Shown here piece after piece: positions 1-8,532 of a stretch of DNA of 64,000 bases. Numbering within the stretch: the stretch's first letter is position 1; every line of letters starts with the position of its first letter. Below the pieces are notes generated by a model. It was not told where the DNA came from, made no database searches, and worked only from the letters and a program-made list of their open reading frames with translations. This stretch comes from Phocaeicola dorei (lineage in GTDB: Bacteria > Bacteroidota > Bacteroidia > Bacteroidales > Bacteroidaceae): positions 372,001-436,000 of the forward strand of contig NZ_CP046176.1 of the NCBI RefSeq assembly GCF_013009555.1, in the 5' to 3' direction. A program made the position numbers and the translations under genes.

Positions 1-1216
1 CCAACAAGCGTGAAAGCTGGCGGGCTGTCTGCAATTCACTGACATTGATCTCGTGGGTTTGTAATACTTCGTATGGTGGCAGAGGGGAATATTTGATACC
101 TGATTCTTCCGCCCTCCGGCGCATTTCGGTTCCGGGAAGCAGTTTGAGTGACTCCAGTTGGATTTCTCCTGCAGCATATTCGGCCAGGGTACGGACATCT
201 TCAAATATTTCATGAAGATGATAAAGAGGCAGTCCGGCAATAAGGTCGGCATGGGTTTCCATGTTGGGTAAAGCGCACAGGAATCTCAGACCATCCAGTG
301 CATCGGATAGTTTGCCCATCCGGCGGCTTTTCTCAAGTACAGGTTCGCGCAGGCTTTGGATGCCGGCTTCCAGATGAAGCAGTCCTTTGGGCAGCAGGCT
401 GAGTTCTTCTTTTAACTCTTCTGACAACAGGGCGGGATGTATTTCCAGATGGAAGCGGATATCGGGATGGAATTCCAGAAAGAGTCGGAGTAGTTCTTTG
501 GCTCTTCGAGGGTTGTAATTAAAAGTACGGTCTAATACACGTACATTTTTGATGCCATGTGCATGGATGAGTTGTAGCCTTCTGCGGATGCTTTCGATGG
601 AAAGGGTGCGTACCGGTTTTTCACCGCCGCTGACACAGAAGGCGCAGGTGTTGAAACATCCGCGTGTTGTTTCCAGTTGGACAAAGGGTTTACTCCAGTT
701 AAAAAAACGGCTTTGTTCAGGAGGGACGAGTCCGGCGAAATTCAGTACGCGTGCTATGCCGTTGTCTTTATATTCTTTGTAAGGAGTGAGGTAACAGAGT
801 CCGGGCACGGTGTGCCATTGTTCCGGATGGTTCCAGCAGGTTAACCATTGTGGAAAGACTTCTTCTCCTTCTCCTCTGAAAACGCAATCCACAAATGGAT
901 TTTTGCGGAGGAATTCTTCATTGTTTCCCAGAAATTCCGGACCGCCCAGCACCAGGCAGGTTTTGGGGAGCAATGCTTTTACTCTGGAAGCGACATGTAT
1001 CAGTTGCTCATGGTTGAAAAGCCAGGTGGTTGCGGCAAGGATGTCGGGTTGATGGTGGTAGATCTCGTCGACAATCATTCCTGCATTTTCGTTGATGGTG
1101 GCAGATACGATTTCCCATTCTATAGAAGGGTCTGTCATGATTTGTGCATGTAGGGCTGGCAGTGCCAATGAGGAATGGGCATATGAACTGTTCAGGTCTA
1201 TCCAGAGAATCTTCAT
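1..1216 (-). CDS. B12-binding radical SAM protein (DUF4080 type), 3' end outside window
   Basis: The first 405 codons are visible; the gene runs off the left edge, so its C-terminus is missing. The N-terminal part (about residues 1-130) looks like a cobalamin-binding Rossmann domain, with LVLGGPEF and the FRGEGEE segment typical of B12-binding radical SAM enzymes. The radical SAM cluster motif CX3CX2C is present as CFNTCAFC near residue 185, followed by LDRTFNYNP and HLEIHPALL, as in the DUF4080 family. Such proteins use a 4Fe-4S cluster and S-adenosylmethionine; the substrate is unknown for this family. The start ATG at 1216 gives the conserved opening MKILWIDLNSSYAHSSLALP. It is separated by only 15 bp from the acetyltransferase stop upstream, so it may be cotranscribed with it. 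Confidence 0.85.
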   Translation of the reverse strand, partial: MKILWIDLNSSYAHSSLALPALHAQIMTDPSIEWEIVSATINENAGMIVDEIYHHQPDILAATTWLFNHEQLIHVASRVKALLPKTCLVLGGPEFLGNNEEFLRKNPFVDCVFRGEGEEVFPQWLTCWNHPEQWHTVPGLCYLTPYKEYKDNGIARVLNFAGLVPPEQSRFFNWSKPFVQLETTRGCFNTCAFCVSGGEKPVRTLSIESIRRRLQLIHAHGIKNVRVLDRTFNYNPRRAKELLRLFLEFHPDIRFHLEIHPALLSEELKEELSLLPKGLLHLEAGIQSLREPVLEKSRRMGKLSDALDGLRFLCALPNMETHADLIAGLPLYHLHEIFEDVRTLAEYAAGEIQLESLKLLPGTEMRRRAEESGIKYSPLPPYEVLQTHEINVSELQTARQLSRLL

Positions 1217-1231
1217 ATTTCTTTTTCTTGT

Positions 1232-1753
1232 TTATTCGGTCGGCAAAGATAACTCTTTTTCGGTCAATGTCCGCTGGTAGGCGATGCGGGATGTGCCGTT
1301 GTGGGTATAAATGATGCCACAACGCCGGAAACCGTACTTTTTCAGGATATTCTGCATCACAAGGTTGTCGTGGTGGGTATCTACCCGGATATTGTTGCAA
1401 TGCTCGAAACACCATTTGAAGCAGGCGTCAGCTATTCCCTTCTGTTTGCCGTTGGTAGCCATGCGGTGAATGACGTAATATGGTTCGTTGTTCAGCCAGT
1501 TGCCGTCATCAATGCGGGCATACGTAGGGTCCTCTCCGGGAATAAAACAGAATGTGCCTATTATTTCTCCGTTTTCATTTTCGCAAACATAGTTGGTGCC
1601 GTTGGTTATTTCTCGCAGAATCAATTCAGCGGAAGGATAACCGTTTATCCATTGATTGGGGTTGCCATGTTCTTTCATGAACTGACGGGCATAATGGAAT
1701 ATTTCTATAATTGCATCTAAATCTTTGGGTAATGAATGTCTGATTGTTATCAT
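1232..1753 (-). CDS. GNAT family N-acetyltransferase
   Basis: A 173-residue protein with the GNAT fold: an N-terminal MITIRHSLPKDLDAIIEIF strand-helix, an acceptor-binding region, and a motif A segment (IHRMATNGKQKGIADACF) where acetyl-CoA would bind. The C-terminal LKKYGFRRCGIIY is the usual motif B. It would acetylate a small amine, but the sequence does not reveal which. It lies 17 bp downstream of another GNAT gene on the same strand and upstream of the radical SAM gene, suggesting a short minus-strand operon. Length is normal for the family. Specific substrate is unassigned. Confidence 0.85.
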   Translation of the reverse strand: MITIRHSLPKDLDAIIEIFHYARQFMKEHGNPNQWINGYPSAELILREITNGTNYVCENENGEIIGTFCFIPGEDPTYARIDDGNWLNNEPYYVIHRMATNGKQKGIADACFKWCFEHCNNIRVDTHHDNLVMQNILKKYGFRRCGIIYTHNGTSRIAYQRTLTEKELSLPTE

Positions 1754-1770
1754 ATTGAAATAGGAATGGG

Positions 1771-2202
1771 TTATTCTAAATTCATTCTGTACACATTGGT
1801 CTGCTTTTGTTCGAAGCCTAATTTTTGATATAGCTTGTTGGCTGCTATCCGTGTGGGGTTTGAAGTAAGCATAATAAGAGGTATGCCTTGTTCCTTCACA
1901 AACCGGACAGCGTGGGTGACCAGCTGTTTGCTGAATCCTTGTCCCCGGTATTTTTCATCCATTACGACATCTTCAATCCACGCTTTGCCGCCTGTGGGGC
2001 TGTGATAGATGCCTACAGTCAGCATTCCCGCAATTTCCTGATCTGCCAGTAAGAAAAACAGATGGGTGTTCTCTTGGGATATGATCTCTTTGAGGGTTGT
2101 CTCGGTCAGTTTTACCGGGCGGTTTGTGAGCTGCTCCAGCAGTTTTTGTACTGCATTGGTGTAGGCTGGGATAAAGTCTTTTAGTTCTACTATTTCTGTC
2201 AT
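1771..2202 (-). CDS. GNAT family N-acetyltransferase
   Basis: A 143-residue single-domain GNAT enzyme. The acetyl-CoA pyrophosphate loop is clear as YRGQGFSKQLV (the Q/RxxGxG/A motif), preceded by the strand AWIEDVVMDEKY and followed by IMLTSNPTRIAANKLYQKLGFEQ, which matches motif B. The protein is cytosolic by lack of any signal or membrane segment. It is first in a minus-strand group of two acetyltransferases plus a radical SAM gene. It is not closely similar to the neighbouring GNAT at 1232-1753, so this is not a recent tandem duplication. Substrate unknown. Confidence 0.87.
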   Translation of the reverse strand: MTEIVELKDFIPAYTNAVQKLLEQLTNRPVKLTETTLKEIISQENTHLFFLLADQEIAGMLTVGIYHSPTGGKAWIEDVVMDEKYRGQGFSKQLVTHAVRFVKEQGIPLIMLTSNPTRIAANKLYQKLGFEQKQTNVYRMNLE

Positions 2203-2306
2203 TTTTATAGCTGAAATTAGAATCGGCTGTAAATATAGTGATTATTCTCTAGATAACTGATTATTTTTTTATATCTTGCTTACGTTTTAATAATAGATAT
2301 GATATT

Positions 2307-2792
2307 ATGATTAGACGAGTGGAACTTCAGGATGCCAAAGCCATCACGACAATATACAATGAATATGTCGAGCACAGTGTGGCTACATTTGAAACGGAAC
2401 CTTTGAGAGAGGAAGATATGCGTAGCCGTATTGCCGGAATTGCCGTCCGCTTTCCCTATTTTGTGTATGAGGAAGAAGGGAAAGTAGTGGGTTATTGTTA
2501 TGCCCATCTGTGGAAGGAGAGGACTGCTTACAGGTATACGTTGGAAACAACGGTCTATTTAGCTCCTGGATACGAGGGGAAGGGCATAGGCAGGGAATTA
2601 ATGGAAAGATTGATTGAAGAATGTCGTAGGGATGGGTACCGTGCACTGATAGCCTGTGTCACAGAGGGCAATGCTGCCAGTGATGCTTTGCATTTGAGGC
2701 TGGGATTTAAAAAAGTTTCCCATTTTAAGAAGGTAGGATTGAAATTTGGACGATGGTTGGATGTAGTGGATTATGAGTTGCTGTTGTCTTGA
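2307..2792 (+). CDS. GNAT acetyltransferase, phosphinothricin acetyltransferase-like
   Basis: A 161-residue GNAT protein of the PAT/Bar-like subfamily. It opens with MIRRVELQDAKAITTIYNEYV, contains FETEPLREEDM and WKERTAYRYTLETTVYL, and has the acetyl-CoA loop YEGKGIGREL, followed by LRLGFKKVSHFKKVGLKFG, all characteristic of this subgroup. Members acetylate amino groups of amino-acid-like compounds; many annotated as phosphinothricin acetyltransferases act on methionine sulfone or unknown metabolites, so resistance should not be assumed. It is divergently oriented from the two minus-strand GNAT genes. Confidence 0.87.
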   Translation: MIRRVELQDAKAITTIYNEYVEHSVATFETEPLREEDMRSRIAGIAVRFPYFVYEEEGKVVGYCYAHLWKERTAYRYTLETTVYLAPGYEGKGIGRELMERLIEECRRDGYRALIACVTEGNAASDALHLRLGFKKVSHFKKVGLKFGRWLDVVDYELLLS

Positions 2793-2865
2793 ATCCGCTG
2801 TCCGGAATGAACTTTTTAGGACTGTATGGAGTTATAAGCTTGTACCTAAATTAAAATAACCAACT

Positions 2866-3222
2866 ATGACTCAAGTAAACATTAAGAGGGTTTATGATGA
2901 ACCTTCTGAACAAGACGGCTATCGTGTTTTGGTAGATCGTCTGTGGCCCCGTGGCATGAAGAGGGAATATTTGAAATACGATTATTGGGCAAAAGAGGTC
3001 ACTCCATCCAATGATTTAAGGAAATGGTTTCATGCGGATGTAGAAAAAAGATGGGGGGCTTTTGCGGATATGTATCAAAAAGAATTGAAAGAATCGGATG
3101 CCGCTAAAGCGTTCATTGATAAGATAAAAGCTTATTCGAAGGTAACATTACTTTACGCTTCAAAAGAACAAGAACGAAATCATGCCAACGTATTAAAACA
3201 TTATTTAGACACACATTTGTAG
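2866..3222 (+). CDS. DUF488 family protein (YeaO-like)
   Basis: A 118-residue cytosolic protein with the DUF488 signature RVLVDRLWPRGMKRE near residues 20-34, then the WAKEVTPSNDLRKWFHAD segment and the C-terminal TLLYASKEQERNHANVLKHYL strand. These features match the small DUF488/YeaO family, whose biochemical role is not established. The gene stands alone, 73 bp after the acetyltransferase, and ends just before the promoter of the carboxylase operon. Length is typical for the family. Confidence 0.85.
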   Translation: MTQVNIKRVYDEPSEQDGYRVLVDRLWPRGMKREYLKYDYWAKEVTPSNDLRKWFHADVEKRWGAFADMYQKELKESDAAKAFIDKIKAYSKVTLLYASKEQERNHANVLKHYLDTHL

Positions 3223-3398
3223 TTTTTGTGCAAAAAACAAGTATCTTTGCAGGCAATTATGGCTCCCGCTTCTAAAAAATAGGGAGTTTTCGTTAAATAA
3301 TCAATACTAATGAGAGATGCCACCCATGTAAGGTGTGTTCATGTATAATGAATGCATCTGTAATTTTGTGTGACATTTCGGGTAAAAAGAGAAAGATT
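3216..3398 (+). promoter_or_regulatory. Promoter and leader of the biotin carboxylase operon
   Basis: TATCTTTG at 3242-3249 fits the Bacteroidota -7 element TAnnTTTG, with TTTG at 3216-3219 as a possible -33 (spacing 22, slightly long). The transcript would have a leader of about 140 nt before the ATG at 3399. Within it AGATGC (3314-3319) can pair with GCATCT (about 3354-3359), so the leader may fold. No known riboswitch is recognised. Confidence 0.5.
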
Positions 3399-4910
3399 AT
3401 GATACAAAAGGTTCTAATTGCCAACCGTGGCGAGATAGCCGTGCGCGTTATGCGCTCTTGTAAAGAGATGGGTATCCGCACTGTGGCTGTTTTTTCGGAA
3501 GCCGACCGTACGGCGCGTCATGTGATGTATGCAGACGAAGCCTGCCTGATAGGGCCTGCCGCTTCCAAAGAAAGTTATCTGAATATAGATAATATCATTA
3601 AAGCTGCAAGGCAACATCATGCCGATGCCATTCATCCCGGTTATGGTTTTTTGTCCGAGAATGCTGATTTTGCCCGCCGATGCAAAGAGGAGGGGATCAT
3701 CTTTATCGGCCCTTCCGCCGAGACGATGGAAGCGATGGGTGACAAGATTGCCGCCCGTAAGCGTATGATTGCCGCAGGCGTTCCCGTGGTCCCCGGTACG
3801 GAACAACCGTTGCAAAGTGCCGAAGAGGCGGTACGTATCTGTAATGCAATAGGCTATCCTGTCATGCTGAAGGCTTCTATGGGAGGCGGCGGTAAAGGGA
3901 TGAGGCTGATACACAGTGAAGACGAAGTGGTGGAGGCATATAACACCGCCCGTTCCGAGTCCATGTCTTCTTTCGGGGATGATACGGTTTATCTGGAAAA
4001 ATTTGTGGAGGAACCCCATCATATAGAATTTCAAATTCTGGGTGACAATCATGGCAATGTAATCCATCTGTTTGACCGCGAGTGTTCTGTCCAGCGTCGC
4101 AACCAGAAGATTGTAGAGGAGAGCCCGTCTCCGTTCCTTACTCCGGAACTCCGCCAGGAGATGGGGGAAAAGGCAGTGGCTGCCGCCAGGGCGGTGAACT
4201 ATTCGGGAGCCGGAACTATCGAGTTTCTGGTGGACAAGAACCGCGATTTCTATTTTCTGGAGATGAACACCCGTTTGCAGGTGGAGCATCCCATCACCGA
4301 AGAAGTGGTGGGCGTGGATCTGGTAAAAGAACAAATCCGTATAGCCAATAACGAGGTGCTGCACCTGAAGCAAGAAGAACTTTTCCAGCGCGGTCATGCC
4401 ATCGAATGTCGTATCTGTGCGGAAGACACGGAGAACAACTTCATGCCTTCGCCGGGTATCATCAAACAGCTGACGGAGCCTAACGGCATCGGCGTACGCA
4501 TTGACAGCTACGTTTACGAAGGTTACGAGATTCCCATCTATTACGACCCGATGATAGGCAAGCTGATTGTATGGGCTACGACCCGCCAATATGCCATAGA
4601 ACGTATGCGCCGGGTACTTTACGAGTACAAGATTACGGGGCTGAAGACCAACCTCAGTTATCTGAAACGCATCATGCATACCCCCGACTTTGTAAAGGGT
4701 GAGTATAATACCTTGTTCATAGAGAAGAACTCGCGTATGCTGCTCCGTGGCAACGGTAATAATGAGGAGATTGAGAATATCGCCATGATCGCCTCTTATA
4801 TTGACTATCTGATGAATCTGGAAGAGAACAAGAGTCCCCAGCTGTCTGATGCCCGTCCCATCAGCCGCTGGCGTGAGTTCGGCTTGCAGAAAGGAGTATT
4901 GAGAATCTGA
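3399..4910 (+). CDS. accC: Biotin carboxylase subunit of an acyl-CoA carboxylase
   Basis: A 503-residue ATP-grasp biotin carboxylase that carboxylates the biotin carried by the next gene product using ATP and bicarbonate. Visible motifs are IANRGEIAVRVMRSC at the N-terminus, HPGYGFLSEN (79-88), the glycine-rich ATP lid MGGGGKGMRL (161-170) and EMNTRLQVEHPITEE near 285-300. An upstream in-frame start at 3333 would add 22 unrelated residues; ATG 3399 gives the canonical MIQKVLIANRGE. It is followed by a biotin carrier and a carboxyltransferase, so the complex is probably a propionyl-CoA or methylmalonyl-CoA type enzyme rather than the fatty-acid-synthesis acetyl-CoA carboxylase; this assignment is inferred from context. 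The tail of about 50 residues is somewhat longer than in E. coli AccC. Confidence 0.9.
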   Translation: MIQKVLIANRGEIAVRVMRSCKEMGIRTVAVFSEADRTARHVMYADEACLIGPAASKESYLNIDNIIKAARQHHADAIHPGYGFLSENADFARRCKEEGIIFIGPSAETMEAMGDKIAARKRMIAAGVPVVPGTEQPLQSAEEAVRICNAIGYPVMLKASMGGGGKGMRLIHSEDEVVEAYNTARSESMSSFGDDTVYLEKFVEEPHHIEFQILGDNHGNVIHLFDRECSVQRRNQKIVEESPSPFLTPELRQEMGEKAVAAARAVNYSGAGTIEFLVDKNRDFYFLEMNTRLQVEHPITEEVVGVDLVKEQIRIANNEVLHLKQEELFQRGHAIECRICAEDTENNFMPSPGIIKQLTEPNGIGVRIDSYVYEGYEIPIYYDPMIGKLIVWATTRQYAIERMRRVLYEYKITGLKTNLSYLKRIMHTPDFVKGEYNTLFIEKNSRMLLRGNGNNEEIENIAMIASYIDYLMNLEENKSPQLSDARPISRWREFGLQKGVLRI

Positions 4911-4934
4911 TTCTTCATTTAATTAAGCAAAAGT

Positions 4935-5450
4935 ATGGAAATACATATTGGAGACCGCGTAGCCGATGTGACGTTGGTGAGCAAGGAAGGAAACAAGGTA
5001 CAGTTTATGATTGACGGAAAACCGTATGATGTGGATATCGTTATGGCCGAGAACGGAAGCTGTTCTATCCTGCACGATGGCAATTCCTTCAATGCCGAAC
5101 TGATCCGTGGGGAGGGTGGAAAGAGTTATGATGTGAATATGTTCTACCGTTCCTATCATGTGGACATAGTGGACACCCAGACCAAGTATCTGCGTATGAA
5201 AAAGGGCGGCGAGGAGAGACAGGATGACAAGATTGTAGCTCCCATGCCCGGAAAGGTTGTAAAAATTCCCGTCCGGAAAGGAGACCGTCTGTCATCCGGG
5301 GATATTGTGGTAGTGCTGGAGGCCATGAAGATGCAGAGCAACTACAAAGTGACCTCGGACTGCACGGTAAGGGATATCCTGGTCAATGAAGGGGATTCCG
5401 TCAATGCTAACCAGGTATTAATAGTATTGGATATAATAAAAGAAGATTGA
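4935..5450 (+). CDS. Biotin carboxyl carrier protein
   Basis: A 171-residue carrier. The C-terminal biotinyl domain (about residues 98-169) has the EAMKM biotinylation motif, whose lysine is the attachment site, preceded by APMPGKVVKIPVRKGD and followed by GDSVNANQVLIVLD. The N-terminal 90 residues form a separate beta-rich domain (VTLVSKEGNKVQFMIDGKPYDVDIV) like that of decarboxylase/propionyl-CoA carboxylase carriers rather than AccB. The gene starts 24 bp after the biotin carboxylase gene and its stop is only 2 bp before the ATG of the carboxyltransferase, consistent with tight cotranslation. Confidence 0.9.
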   Translation: MEIHIGDRVADVTLVSKEGNKVQFMIDGKPYDVDIVMAENGSCSILHDGNSFNAELIRGEGGKSYDVNMFYRSYHVDIVDTQTKYLRMKKGGEERQDDKIVAPMPGKVVKIPVRKGDRLSSGDIVVVLEAMKMQSNYKVTSDCTVRDILVNEGDSVNANQVLIVLDIIKED

Positions 5451-5452
5451 TC

Positions 5453-6985
5453 ATGACAAGAGAAGAAATATACAGCCGGTTTAAAGAGCTGGACAAACGC
5501 GCGTCGCTGGGCGGCGGTGTGGACAAGATCGAGAAACAACACGCCCAAGGGAAGATGACCGCTCGCGAGCGTATCGGAATGTTGCTGGACAAAGGTACGT
5601 TCAATGAACTGGACAAGCTGGTGAACCACCGTTGTACCAACTTCGGCATGGAGAAGAAGCAGATTGCCGGAGATGGTATGGTCACCGGTTACGGAAAGAT
5701 AGACGGCCGTCCGGTGTTTGTCTATGCATATGATTTTACCGCACATGGCGGCTCGCTGAGCGAGACCAATGCTGCCAAAATCGTGAAGGTGCAACAACTG
5801 GCTTTGAAGACGGGAGCTCCCGTTATCGCTTTGAACGATTCGGGAGGCGCACGCATCCAAGAAGGGGTGAACAGCCTTGCCGGATATGCCTCTATTTTCT
5901 ATCAGAACACTATCGCCTCAGGTGTTATCCCGCAGATTTCCGCCATCTTGGGTCCTTGTGCCGGAGGAGCCTGCTACTCACCAGCACTAACCGATTTTAT
6001 CTTTATGGTAAAAGAGAAGAGCCACATGTTCATCACCGGCCCGGATGTGGTGAAGACTGTGACTAACGAGGAGGTGGGCAAGGAAGAACTGGGCGGTGCC
6101 TATACCCACAGCAGCAAAAGCGGTGTGACCCATTTTATGTGCGACAATGAGGAGGAAACGCTGATGAGTATCCGCGAATTGCTGAGTTTCCTGCCTTCCA
6201 ACAATATGGAGGATGCGCCGTTGGTTCCCTGCAACGATGACATCCATCGTCAGGTGGAGGCGTTGCAGACTGTCATTCCCGAAGATCCGAATATGCCTTA
6301 TGATATAAAGGATATCATCGAACCGGTGCTGGATAACCAGTATTTCTTCGAGGTGATGCCTCACTTTGCTAAAAATGTGGTGGTGGGGTTCGGTCGCCTG
6401 GGAGGTCGTTCCGTAGGTATTGTTGCCAATCAGCCCGCCTGGCTGGCTGGCGTCCTTGACATTGACGCCAGTGACAAGGCTGCCCGTTTTATCCGTTTCT
6501 GCGACTGCTTTAACATTCCTCTGATCACTTTCGAGGATGTTCCCGGCTTCCTGCCCGGAACAATACAGGAACACAACGGCATCATCCGCCACGGTGCGAA
6601 GATAGTTTATGCATACGCCGAAGCTACAGTGCCCAAGGTAACTTTAATTACCCGTAAAGCTTACGGAGGTGCCTACATTGTCATGTCCAGCAAACCGACG
6701 GGAGCCGATGTGAACCTGGCTTATCCACAGGCGGAAATAGCCGTTATGGGAGCTGCGGGAGCTGTAAATATCCTCTATCGGAAATCCACTCCTGAAGAAA
6801 AACAAGAAATAATCAAAGATTACGAAGATAAATTCTCTAACCCTTATTGTGCGGCAGAACGCGGCTTGATTGATGAAGTGATTATGCCCCGTGACACCCG
6901 CTATAAACTCATTCAGGCTTTGGAAATGTGTCACAACAAAAACCAAAGCAATCCGCCTAAAAAGCACGGCAATATGCCTTTATGA
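5453..6985 (+). CDS. mmdA: Acyl-CoA carboxyltransferase (propionyl-CoA carboxylase beta / methylmalonyl-CoA decarboxylase alpha family)
   Basis: A 510-residue crotonase-fold carboxyltransferase that moves the carboxyl group between biotin and an acyl-CoA. The N-half shows the CoA-binding signature DSGGARIQEGVNSLAGY and LGPCAGGACYSPALTDF; the C-half shows FEDVPGFLPGTIQE and ITRKAYGGAYIVMSSK. A TTG two codons upstream is possible but ATG 5453 is preferred. With biotin carboxylase and carrier in the same operon and no membrane decarboxylase subunit nearby, a soluble carboxylase of the succinate-propionate route is the best guess. Family members are variously named MmdA or PccB, and the direction of the reaction cannot be read from sequence. 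Confidence 0.9.
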   Translation: MTREEIYSRFKELDKRASLGGGVDKIEKQHAQGKMTARERIGMLLDKGTFNELDKLVNHRCTNFGMEKKQIAGDGMVTGYGKIDGRPVFVYAYDFTAHGGSLSETNAAKIVKVQQLALKTGAPVIALNDSGGARIQEGVNSLAGYASIFYQNTIASGVIPQISAILGPCAGGACYSPALTDFIFMVKEKSHMFITGPDVVKTVTNEEVGKEELGGAYTHSSKSGVTHFMCDNEEETLMSIRELLSFLPSNNMEDAPLVPCNDDIHRQVEALQTVIPEDPNMPYDIKDIIEPVLDNQYFFEVMPHFAKNVVVGFGRLGGRSVGIVANQPAWLAGVLDIDASDKAARFIRFCDCFNIPLITFEDVPGFLPGTIQEHNGIIRHGAKIVYAYAEATVPKVTLITRKAYGGAYIVMSSKPTGADVNLAYPQAEIAVMGAAGAVNILYRKSTPEEKQEIIKDYEDKFSNPYCAAERGLIDEVIMPRDTRYKLIQALEMCHNKNQSNPPKKHGNMPL

Positions 6986-7001
6986 TAAAAATCAAGATTC
7001 T

Positions 7002-7090
7002 GCCACAGATTATTCAGATTGACACCAGCCCAATATTAAACAGTTGGTTCTCAATGGAAATAACCGGTGAAAATCTGCGTAGCCTGTGGC
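7002..7090. repeat. Intergenic inverted repeat (GCCACAGATT type)
   Basis: GCCACAGATTATTCAGATT at 7002 is matched in reverse near the other end by AAATCTGCGTAGCCTGTGGC (ending 7090), with several mismatches. The arms flank about 50 bp between the convergent carboxylase and peptidase genes. It resembles the dispersed palindromic intergenic repeats of Bacteroides and may serve as a bidirectional terminator; the repeat family is recalled, not searched. Confidence 0.5.
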
Positions 7091-7117
7091 GGAAAAGCTT
7101 TTTACCTCGTCTCTTTG

Positions 7118-8428
7118 CTATTCTTTATTCAGCCATGCATTGATCTGTGTCTTGATTTCTTCTTGTGTGTCGGTGTCAAAGCTGCCGATACGGGTGGTAT
7201 GGCTGCCGCCGGGTAACACATAAACTTTTATGTTTTTCTTGTTCTTCAGCCAAGTAACGCCCGAAGCTGTCCAAGGATCATTGCCGCCATAAATATAGAT
7301 CATTTCGGGATCATTCTCTTTCAGGAATTTTACTACCTTATTATATAGTGTCTTGTCAAATTTGAGATTTGACAGTTCGGGCGGTAACATTACCTTATGA
7401 AGATAGTTACGGCTACTCTTTATCGTCAGATACTTTTTGAAAGGTTTGATGTCATATCCGTAATACCCCAGTTCTTTGGCTGCTTGCACATTGAAAGAAG
7501 GGTAGGGAGATTGTTCGGAGAAATAATCCGGCTCACAAATAGCCATGAAATGCTTGAATAGAGTGTGATCATCGGCATCTGTTTCCGGAATTTTATTTAC
7601 AGGAGTTCCCCATTGCCATAGGGCAAATGAGTATTCCAATACATTGAAGTCGTATACTTCGGCTATAGGAATGCGGAAGGTATATCCTTTATCTGAGCAA
7701 TATTTTTCGAACATCGGCAACAGCTGGTTTTTGCGTTTAAGTACTTCCAGTTGAAAGTTTTCAACTCGTTTCCGGTTTTCGGGAGTCGAAACTTTATTGG
7801 CAATGAACGGTTCGTGACGGCCGTCCTCCAATGATTTGTTGAGGGGGGCTACGTAAGGTACGGAGATATCCACATCATCGGGAAAGTAAGTGCGATAGAA
7901 CATCGTAGTCTGTCCGCCTTTGCTGATTCCAGTAGCTATCCATTTCTGATCGTATAGTTGTTTCAAAGTCGTGGTTACATGATGCAAATCATACAGTGAA
8001 TTTTCAACCGTGAGATAATCCCAGTTGCAGGGCTTCGGCATGGACTCACCAAAGTAACGGTATTCCACGAATACCAGATTGGCGTTGAATAATTTGGATA
8101 ACTCTTCTTGATAACGCGGATGGGTGGCATAATGGGCGGCATAGCCTTCGGTAACCAGTACAGTGGGGCGGTCAAAACCTACATGCGAGAGAATAACCCT
8201 TTGCTTAAAATTCCCTGCTTCGGGGTGATGCGGATCCAATAGTTGATTAATGAAGAATACATATTTCTCCGGATAGGCATCACTTTGCATTGGTTTAATG
8301 TCACTGATGTCCGGAAGATTTTGAAGTCTTTTCTGTAATTCAGTGGGAGGAGCTGCGGCCTGGGTCATTTGTAAAGGCAACAAGACGGCCAGTATTGCCC
8401 ATAACATAAAAGAGTGTGTGTGTTTCAT
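7118..8428 (-). CDS. Secreted S28/S37-like serine aminopeptidase
   Basis: A 436-residue protein with an N-terminal signal peptide (hydrophobic LWAILAVLLPLQM, cleavage near TQAAA). The mature part is an alpha/beta hydrolase: VEYRYFGES at 121-129, the nucleophile elbow GISKGG with serine near 169, an acid in YGGNDPWTASG and a histidine in LPGGSHTTRIG. This arrangement is seen in the S28 prolyl carboxypeptidase / S37 tripeptidyl aminopeptidase group, which release short or proline-containing peptides. It would act in the periplasm. It is a single gene, convergent with the carboxylase operon. Exact specificity is inferred only from the family. Confidence 0.82.
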   Translation of the reverse strand: MKHTHSFMLWAILAVLLPLQMTQAAAPPTELQKRLQNLPDISDIKPMQSDAYPEKYVFFINQLLDPHHPEAGNFKQRVILSHVGFDRPTVLVTEGYAAHYATHPRYQEELSKLFNANLVFVEYRYFGESMPKPCNWDYLTVENSLYDLHHVTTTLKQLYDQKWIATGISKGGQTTMFYRTYFPDDVDISVPYVAPLNKSLEDGRHEPFIANKVSTPENRKRVENFQLEVLKRKNQLLPMFEKYCSDKGYTFRIPIAEVYDFNVLEYSFALWQWGTPVNKIPETDADDHTLFKHFMAICEPDYFSEQSPYPSFNVQAAKELGYYGYDIKPFKKYLTIKSSRNYLHKVMLPPELSNLKFDKTLYNKVVKFLKENDPEMIYIYGGNDPWTASGVTWLKNKKNIKVYVLPGGSHTTRIGSFDTDTQEEIKTQINAWLNKE

Positions 8429-8500
8429 TGTTTATAAATGGTTTAATAACTAATTGGCAACAAAAATAGCATTTTATTTCGATATTGTCGGGTAATCTTT

Positions 8501-8508
8501 TATCTTTG
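8501..8508 (+). promoter_or_regulatory. Promoter -7 element for the methyltransferase-like/pduO pair
   Basis: TATCTTTG matches TAnnTTTG and lies 25 bp before the ATG at 8533. No good TTTG at the expected -33 spacing was seen. Confidence 0.45.
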
Positions 8509-8532
8509 TGTTACTTAATAAAGCCGAGAAAT

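Noticed and set aside
3414..4679. 421-codon ORF on the minus strand
   Set aside because: It is the shadow of the biotin carboxylase gene; the plus-strand product has all family motifs and the antisense product has none.
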